A stretch of DNA of 11,351 nucleotides from NBML01 sp029939535 (lineage in GTDB: Bacteria > Desulfobacterota > Desulfobacteria > Desulfobacterales > Desulfobacteraceae), in the NCBI GenBank assembly GCA_029939535.1, contig JAOZST010000120.1, positions 1 to 11,351 on the forward strand. The letters are read 5' to 3'. The position numbers were made by a program, and so were the translations under genes. Of the stretch, positions 7,559 through 11,351 are shown one piece after another (position 1 is the first letter of the stretch; every line of letters starts with the position of its first letter). The notes beneath the pieces are model-generated. The model was not told where the DNA came from, did not search any database, and was given only the letters and a program-made list of their open reading frames with translations.

Positions 7559-8250
7559 ATTCTATTTAAAAACAATGGTGCCAAAAGCCGTGCATTTTCA
7601 TAGTCATCCGGCGTGTCCAGGTCAATGGCCCTGATCCAGGGGATTTCATACCCCCTCAGTCTTTTAACATAAAAGGTCTTATCCCTTAAAAACACAGAAG
7701 TATCTGCCCAGTATAAGGTACCATTACTCGCCTGAAGTGCTGGGTGGTGCTGGGACTGTATGTTGTTATATTCAGGCCATTTTGGTTTTAAAAAACCATT
7801 TCCTTTAGTTTCCATTGCCTGAAGCGGATGAAGATTGAATTTGGAAATGCCCATCACAACGTCGGTATCAGAACAATTTTCCATCAGATGAAAGGCTCCC
7901 TGCAAATCCCCAGGGGTGATAAAAAGAGCCGTGGCATAAATACAGCAGAACTTTTCCGGATTAATGCCCTGATCATGAAGCCTTTCAATCACATGCCAGC
8001 ATGTCTGTGCGACAGTTGACTCATCCCGGGCAAGCTCCTTGGGCCGTTCCATGACAAATGCCCCGCTTTCTTCTGCAACCTGTTTTATTTCATCATCTTC
8101 TGTAGAAACGATCACCTGGTTGAAAAGACCTGTTTTCACTGCTGCCTGAATTGGATAAAAAAGAGATGGTTTTCCCAAAACAGGGATGATATTTTTCCTG
8201 GGTAGTCTTTTGGAACCACCCCTGGCTGGAATGATGGCTATTGTTGTCAT
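7555..8250 (-). CDS. pseF: CMP-pseudaminic acid cytidylyltransferase
   Basis: 231 residues of the CMP-nonulosonate synthetase family, which couples CTP to the anomeric hydroxyl of the acid and releases pyrophosphate. The nucleotide-binding motif IPARGGSKRLPRKNI is at residues 7-21. Further family segments are VIVSTEDDEI (46-55), LARDESTVAQ (73-82), YATALFITPGDLQ (105-117), NGTLYWADTSVF (176-187) and AIDLDTPDDYENARL (209-223). The YATALFITP/DLDTPDDYE pattern is closer to PseF than to NeuA as I recall them. It starts in an ATGA overlap with the upstream synthase stop and ends in one with pseI, so it is coupled to both. It is the only cytidylyltransferase in the window and may serve products of both synthases. 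Confidence 0.9.
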   Translation of the reverse strand: MTTIAIIPARGGSKRLPRKNIIPVLGKPSLFYPIQAAVKTGLFNQVIVSTEDDEIKQVAEESGAFVMERPKELARDESTVAQTCWHVIERLHDQGINPEKFCCIYATALFITPGDLQGAFHLMENCSDTDVVMGISKFNLHPLQAMETKGNGFLKPKWPEYNNIQSQHHPALQASNGTLYWADTSVFLRDKTFYVKRLRGYEIPWIRAIDLDTPDDYENARLLAPLFLNRI

Positions 8251-9317
8251 GACAGGTCCAAATCTTTTAGCCCAAGCAAATGGAAGGAAGGAAGGTCATG
8301 TACAATTTTCATACCCACCAGAGATTCAAAGCGTTTGGGAGAAATACCAAACCCGGGTCTTCTGAATTCAACATGGTTCAAACTTATCCTGTCACCCTTT
8401 TTCAGATCCTGTTTTAAAAATGTACTTCGCCGGACATCTTTTCTTTTTTGTTTTTCCTCAGGATGCAGGACTCGCCTTGGATTGCCCATGGCCTTTTCAA
8501 TATCCCGGATGGTCTGGACAAACCCTGTCATCTCATCCGGTTCCAGGGAAAACATATGTTCCGTGCTTACGATACTCCTGTCGGTGGTAATGGTTTTTTC
8601 CACAAGATTTGCCCCAAGGGCCACGGCTGCAACATCCATATCCCATCCCGGGGTGTGGTCTGAATAGGCAATGGGATACTGGGGAAACATCTGTTTCAAA
8701 GTTGTAATAATTTTCAGGTTAATGCTTTCAAGCCTTGCAGGGTAACCTGACGGGCAATTATGAATAATGATATTATTATTGCCTTCAAAATTGCATATTT
8801 CAACGGCCTGTTCAACTTCCCCCAGGGTGGCATTTCCGGTATCAAGCTGGATACACATGCCACTCCTTGCAGCCATACGGATAAGGGGCCAGTGATTAAC
8901 ATCAGCAGAAGCGATCTTGATTGAATCACAATTCAACTTGGCCAAAAGCTCAATATCCTCTTCAAAGCCTATGGTGGCAAAAAAAGCAAGGCCCATGGAA
9001 TCACTGAATTTTTTAACTTCTTTCCATTGTTCAGGTGCAAGATACCTTCTACAGAGGATATCATAAAGCGGCTCTTTTATGGTTTTGATTTCACCGGTTT
9101 CTTTATTGGCAAGGATATCATAGGCAAACAAAAGTTTTTTGTCTGCCACCAGCTTGTCAGGATCAAAAATCTGAAATTTAATGGCATCTGCTCCTGCTCT
9201 GGCAGCAAAACCAATAAGGGCCTTGGCTGATTCAACACCGTCATGGGTTGCGCCTGCTTCAAAGGTTATAAAACAGGGTTGACCATCTCCCAGACTTCGA
9301 TTTCCAAAGCTGACCAT
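8247..9317 (-). CDS. NeuB-family nonulosonate synthase paralogue with substituted metal ligand
   Basis: 356 residues from ATG 9317, chosen because AGGAGA lies just upstream (9322-9327) and the protein then begins like other NeuB proteins (VSFGNRSLGDGQPCFI). The frame extends 18 codons to TTG 9371, making 374 residues, but with weaker support. Family motifs: EAGATHDG (20-27, usually E-x-G-x-N-H-x-G), DAIKFQIFDP (44-53), IKIASADVNHW (133-143), HNCPSGYPA (186-194), SDHTPG (219-224), then a SAF-like domain with RRSTFLKQDLKKGD (296-309) and FRRPGFGISP (318-327). In the usual EKHFT motif this protein reads EKTIT: the position 21 residues after His221, matching His240 of the neighbouring PseI, is Thr242. 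It may use a different substrate, use an altered metal site, or have another role. It is the first gene of the coupled operon, 66 bases after the toxin gene. Confidence 0.88.
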   Translation of the reverse strand: MVSFGNRSLGDGQPCFITFEAGATHDGVESAKALIGFAARAGADAIKFQIFDPDKLVADKKLLFAYDILANKETGEIKTIKEPLYDILCRRYLAPEQWKEVKKFSDSMGLAFFATIGFEEDIELLAKLNCDSIKIASADVNHWPLIRMAARSGMCIQLDTGNATLGEVEQAVEICNFEGNNNIIIHNCPSGYPARLESINLKIITTLKQMFPQYPIAYSDHTPGWDMDVAAVALGANLVEKTITTDRSIVSTEHMFSLEPDEMTGFVQTIRDIEKAMGNPRRVLHPEEKQKRKDVRRSTFLKQDLKKGDRISLNHVEFRRPGFGISPKRFESLVGMKIVHDLPSFHLLGLKDLDLS

Positions 9318-9321
9318 TACT

Positions 9322-9327
9322 TCTCCT
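9322..9327 (-). promoter_or_regulatory. Shine-Dalgarno AGGAGA deciding the start of the NeuB-family gene
   Basis: On the - strand AGGAGAAGTA directly precedes ATG 9317. This supports the 356-residue start over the TTG at 9371. Confidence 0.7.
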
Positions 9328-9383
9328 GTATCAATATATTCACCATCTTTTCTGATAGCCTCGACATTCAATTTCGTGTTTTT

Positions 9384-9668
9384 TTAAATATTACAGCTAA
9401 ATTGTTCGCTTTGGTAATATACATTTTTGTGGTGTCCAACTTTAACTATCCAAATTTGAAGCTCTTTATTTTGGATGGAGTAGAGAATTCGGTATCGCCC
9501 ATATCTTAAACGATACCTTTCTTGACCACTTAGTTTTTTACAGCCGGGCGGATGTGGGTTCTCACTAAGAGATTCAATGCAGTTAAGAATTTTTGTCAAA
9601 TCTTTATCTGGAATAGATTTAAAATCTTTCCAAACAGAGTTTTTGGAAAAAACCTTATATTCGGCCAT
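9384..9668 (-). CDS. RelE/ParE-superfamily toxin
   Basis: 94 residues from ATG 9668 (MAEYKVFSKN), overlapping the antitoxin 3' end by 14 bases; AGAGG lies about 11 bases upstream. A longer in-frame ATG at 9698 is less typical of the family. Signatures: CKKLSG (43-48), then the basic strands YRLRYGRYRILYSI (52-65) and WIVKVGHHKNVYY (73-85). This matches the RelE/ParE fold, whose RelE members cut mRNA at the ribosome and whose ParE members inhibit gyrase; the sequence does not settle which. Where many relatives have an Arg after VGH or VGK, this protein has His, so catalytic strength is uncertain. It ends 66 bases before the NeuB-family start, on the same strand. Confidence 0.9.
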   Translation of the reverse strand: MAEYKVFSKNSVWKDFKSIPDKDLTKILNCIESLSENPHPPGCKKLSGQERYRLRYGRYRILYSIQNKELQIWIVKVGHHKNVYYQSEQFSCNI

Positions 9669-9888
9669 CTTTTTTAAGCCTCTTAAGCATTTGCTCATAG
9701 CTCATCAAAGGTTCATCGACTCTTTCATCAAACACAGCGAGATCTGTAGCATCTTCCCCAAGGGATTCTCTCAATGCTTCATTAATTATTTCTGACATCG
9801 AGCGAGATGTTTCAAGAGATTTAAGCCGCAAAGCATGATGAAGCGCTGGGTCTAAATATATGGTTGAATGTTTCGATAATGTTGTCAT
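9655..9888 (-). CDS. Ribbon-helix-helix (CopG/Arc-type) antitoxin
   Basis: 77 residues with an excellent ribosome site, GGAGGT, 6 bases before the start (9895-9900). Residues 8-43 fit a ribbon-helix-helix DNA-binding domain: strand STIYLDPALHHAL, helix LRLKSLETSRSM, helix SEIINEALRESL. The acidic, then basic C-terminal tail (AVFDERVDEPLMSYEQMLKRLKKDG) is the kind of segment that wraps and neutralises a RelE-type toxin. RHH antitoxins normally repress their own promoter, and short repeats lie in the promoter just upstream. It is the first gene of the TA pair and overlaps the toxin start. Confidence 0.9.
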   Translation of the reverse strand: MTTLSKHSTIYLDPALHHALRLKSLETSRSMSEIINEALRESLGEDATDLAVFDERVDEPLMSYEQMLKRLKKDGRI

Positions 9889-9917
9889 AACTATACCTCC
9901 AGATTATTGATAGCAAC

Positions 9918-9946
9918 ATTATAGCGTCATGACATCATAACGTCAA
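9918..9946 (-). promoter_or_regulatory. Sigma-70-type promoter of the toxin-antitoxin operon
   Basis: On the - strand, TTGACG (9941-9946) and TATAAT (9918-9923) are separated by exactly 17 bases, close to the sigma-70 consensus. Transcription would start near 9911, leaving a leader of about 22 bases before the antitoxin ATG with its GGAGGT. As no terminator is seen after the toxin, this promoter may also transcribe the nonulosonate operon. Confidence 0.8.
9925..9945. promoter_or_regulatory. Probable antitoxin operator within the TA promoter
   Basis: The promoter spacer contains the perfect 8-base palindrome GTCATGAC (9926-9933). On the + strand CGTCA occurs at 9925-9929 and again at 9941-9945, with the inverse TGACA at 9930-9934. 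Clustered short direct and inverted repeats between -35 and -10 are typical of ribbon-helix-helix autorepression. Repression is inferred from that pattern. Confidence 0.55.
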
Positions 9947-10047
9947 TATTTAAAAAGCAAAACCACATTGCCAAATAATATTTCCAATGTTATCAAATAT
10001 AGACTCTGACATGGATTGTTGGGCAATTACTCTTGAGTGGTTGCGAA

Positions 10048-10086
10048 CTTTCAAAGTCCGGCTATTCCCCAGCCACCGTTTTCAAG
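10048..10086. repeat. Imperfect inverted repeat between pseB and the TA module
   Basis: Arms CTTTCAAAGTCCGGCT (10048-10063, + strand) and AGCCACCGTTTTCAAG (10071-10086) pair at about 10 of 16 positions around a short loop, with a solid GGCT/AGCC core. There is no T-run, so it is not a convincing terminator of pseB. The rest of 9947-10095 contains no recognisable gene. It could be a piece of a dispersed repeat or the scar of an insertion. Confidence 0.25.
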
Positions 10087-10095
10087 AACTGACCG

Positions 10096-11094
10096 CTAAG
10101 TTCCCTTTTTAAATGGTTCTATCATCCTATCAACTTGCTCTTTTGTAATCCATTCGTGATTGTTATCTGAATTATATTCAAACCCCTGTAAAACTGGCTT
10201 CAAGTTTGTTTCATCAATCCGGTTCTTTAAAAAAGCATTGTCAGGTTTGATAAGATAGAAATCCCTGCTTTCCAGAACATTACGGGCTTCATCCTGGCTG
10301 ATGAGCGTCTCATGGATTTTTTCTCCCTTTCTGATACCAACAATTTCCCTGCGGCATTCAGGCCCGATAAATCTTGCCAGATCCATAATTTTCATGGAAG
10401 GAATCTTGGGAATAAAGGTCTCCCCGCCTTTCATCATTTCAAGACTTTTGAGTACAAAATCAACTCCATGGGATAGTGTAATCCAGAACCGTGTCATGTC
10501 TGGGTGGGTTACCGGCAGGACTCCTTCTTTTTTCTTTTTTAAAAAAAAAGGGATTACACTGCCCCGGCTGCCGATAACATTTCCATAACGCACCACGCTG
10601 AACATGCATTTTTTAACCCCGACAAATGCATTGGCAGCAATGAAAAGCTTTTCTGAACAAAGTTTGGTAGCACCATATAAATTGATTGGATTCACCGCCT
10701 TATCCGTGCTCAAAGCAATCACTTTTTTTACTCCGCACTCTGCTGCGACACTGACAATGTTCTCAGAGCCTATAATATTTGTCTTGATGGACTCCGTGGG
10801 ATTATACTCACTGGCCGGAACCTGTTTCATGGCTGCAGCATGGATAACATAATCCACTTCCTGGAATGCCCATTTCAATCGCTCCTTATCCCGGATATCC
10901 CCCAGAAAAAACCGTATAGGATACTTTTCCGGAGAAAATATCTGGGCCATATCAAACTGTTTGAGTTCATCCCGGCTGAAAACAATTACCTTTTGGGGGC
11001 TGTGATTTTTTAAAATAACTTCAACACACTTTTTCCCAAAGGATCCTGTTCCTCCGGTGATTAAAATTGTCTTATTTTTCAGCATAATTCCCAT
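10096..11094 (-). CDS. pseB: UDP-GlcNAc 4,6-dehydratase (inverting)
   Basis: 332 residues (or 329 from ATG 11085), the normal length for PseB/FlaA1. It is a short-chain dehydrogenase/reductase that turns UDP-GlcNAc into UDP-2-acetamido-2,6-dideoxy-L-arabino-hexos-4-ulose, the first Pse step. The NADP-binding motif TGGTGSFG is at 13-20, FSRDELKQ at 39-46, GDIRDKERL at 65-73, and HAAAMKQVPASEYNP at 85-99. The catalytic region STDKAVNP (129-136) leads to YGATK (140-144) with the family Asp-Lys and Tyr-x-x-x-Lys residues. HPDMTRFWITL at 197-207 is a further hallmark. GGGA-like bases precede both possible starts, so the choice is open. The toxin-antitoxin pair lies downstream on the same strand. 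A T9A6 homopolymer tract on the coding strand lies mid-gene. Confidence 0.95.
   Translation of the reverse strand: MGIMLKNKTILITGGTGSFGKKCVEVILKNHSPQKVIVFSRDELKQFDMAQIFSPEKYPIRFFLGDIRDKERLKWAFQEVDYVIHAAAMKQVPASEYNPTESIKTNIIGSENIVSVAAECGVKKVIALSTDKAVNPINLYGATKLCSEKLFIAANAFVGVKKCMFSVVRYGNVIGSRGSVIPFFLKKKKEGVLPVTHPDMTRFWITLSHGVDFVLKSLEMMKGGETFIPKIPSMKIMDLARFIGPECRREIVGIRKGEKIHETLISQDEARNVLESRDFYLIKPDNAFLKNRIDETNLKPVLQGFEYNSDNNHEWITKEQVDRMIEPFKKGT
10535..10549 (-). repeat. T9A6 homopolymer tract inside pseB
   Basis: On the coding strand nine T are followed by six A, encoding the FFLKKKK stretch before the HPDMTRF motif. Tracts of this length can slip during replication. The frame is intact in this copy. 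Confidence 0.6.
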
Positions 11095-11101
11095 GAATCC
11101 C

Positions 11102-11144
11102 TAATAATAAAAAAATACGCACAATTGCGCTGGATTTATTATTA
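11102..11144. repeat. Nested inverted repeat in the pseB leader
   Basis: A perfect 10-base inverted repeat, TAATAATAAA (11102-11111) and TTTATTATTA (11135-11144), encloses a smaller CGCA/TGCG hairpin with a 4-base loop (11118-11129). Read toward pseB, the small hairpin is followed by TA and a run of seven T, which looks like a weak attenuator. It lies directly upstream of the pseB start at 11094. Confidence 0.45.
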
Positions 11145-11146
11145 TA
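11141..11146 (-). promoter_or_regulatory. Candidate -10 box for pseB
   Basis: TATAAT on the - strand, about 47 bases before the pseB ATG. At 16-18 base spacing there is no TTGACA-like element; the inverted repeat at 11163-11190 lies there instead. An activator-dependent promoter is possible. The region is AT-rich, so a chance match is also possible. Confidence 0.35.
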
Positions 11147-11150
11147 GGCT

Positions 11151-11317
11151 GCAATATTTATTCCTGGGTATGTATGGATTCATACCCGGGGTTGAACCCT
11201 TGAAACATTGTATAATCAGCCATGAATAGATATCAAAACTTTCCCAAAATGTCATGGCAATATTTATTAATAATCGGGACAATTATTCCTGATTTATAAA
11301 AATAGTGGCAATATTTA
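11151..11317. repeat. Three direct copies of GCAATATTTA upstream of pseB
   Basis: The 10-base word GCAATATTTA occurs at 11151-11160, 11257-11266 and 11308-11317; the first two copies continue with TT. ATTATTCCTG at 11282-11291 echoes the TTTATTCCTG that follows the first copy. The three copies lie in 167 bases of non-coding sequence and could be regulator sites. I see no gene between 11095 and 11351. Confidence 0.4.
11163..11190. promoter_or_regulatory. 10-base-pair inverted repeat upstream of pseB, possible operator
   Basis: CCTGGGTATG (11163-11172) and CATACCCGGG (11181-11190) form a stem with one T/G mismatch around the 8-base loop TATGGATT. No T-run follows on either strand. It covers the -35 position relative to the TATAAT at 11141-11146, which suggests a protein-binding site rather than a terminator. 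Confidence 0.45.
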
Positions 11318-11351
11318 CCCATTGAAGATTTACTGGATACTGCTGAACATA

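Noticed and set aside
8335..8667. Open frame on the + strand opposite the NeuB-family gene
   Set aside because: It is fully antisense to a gene with clear motifs, has no ribosome site I can see, and gives a low-complexity Ser/Phe/Arg-rich product.
10086..10103. GAACT/AGTTC inverted repeat across the pseB stop as a terminator
   Set aside because: Only a 5-base stem with an 8-base loop and no following T-run on the - strand.
10301..10852. Open frames on the + strand opposite pseB
   Set aside because: Antisense shadows of a well-supported SDR gene; the products resemble no family.
11192..11216. + strand promoter made of TTGAAC and TATAAT
   Set aside because: The spacer is only 13 bases, and no + strand gene follows within the window.
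11095..11351. Sigma-54 promoter for a flagellar-type regulon upstream of pseB
   Set aside because: No GG-N10-GC pattern with TGGCAC/TTGC-like boxes was found on the - strand; the TTGC-like words belong to the GCAATATTTA repeats and lack a -24 partner.
1..11351. CRISPR array, tRNA or rRNA genes, transposase
   Set aside because: No regularly spaced repeats, no structured RNA gene and no transposase-like protein were recognised in the window.

Overview
The window (about 11.4 kb, AT-rich, no rRNA or tRNA seen) is a surface-glycan or flagellin-glycan locus centred on nonulosonic acid synthesis, mainly the pseudaminic acid (Pse) pathway. Base composition, tight ATGA gene overlaps and the protein families suggest a Gram-negative anaerobe, perhaps a Desulfobacterales-type deltaproteobacterium. 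That placement is inference and could be wrong.

Left part, + strand (1-3843): the 3' part of a PseC-type aminotransferase, then two translationally coupled genes. The first is an unrecognised GT-B-like protein. The second is a 694-residue two-domain protein with a GT-B-like N half and a degraded GT-A/family-2-like C half. They are candidates for transferring the finished sugar to protein or glycan.

Middle, - strand (9317 down to 3883): a seven-gene operon facing the first block. In order of transcription it encodes a NeuB-family synthase that has lost a metal-binding His, a PseF-type cytidylyltransferase, a canonical PseI synthase, a formyltransferase with an intact N/H/D triad, a second formyltransferase-like protein lacking the triad Asn, a PIG-L/LmbE deacetylase and an AP-endonuclease-2-type TIM-barrel protein. 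Five of the six junctions are 4-base ATGA overlaps and the sixth overlaps by 8 bases. The content suggests a CMP-nonulosonate whose N-acyl groups are edited (deacetylation and N-formylation). No PseG-type hydrolase or PseH-type acetyltransferase is visible; a formyltransferase could replace PseH.

Right part, - strand: a ribbon-helix-helix/RelE-type toxin-antitoxin pair (9888-9384) with a near-consensus sigma-70 promoter sits directly upstream of the synthase operon. Upstream of it lies pseB (11094-10096). The TA pair therefore separates pseB from the rest of the operon, and its promoter may also drive the sugar genes. The last 257 bases, upstream of pseB, hold two inverted repeats, a -10-like box and three copies of a 10-base direct repeat, and look regulatory.

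Predicted flow: PseB and PseC convert UDP-GlcNAc to UDP-4-amino-4,6-dideoxy-L-AltNAc. The 4-amino group is acylated, possibly formylated. UDP is removed by an enzyme not seen here, PseI condenses the sugar with phosphoenolpyruvate, and PseF activates it with CTP. The + strand proteins may use the product.
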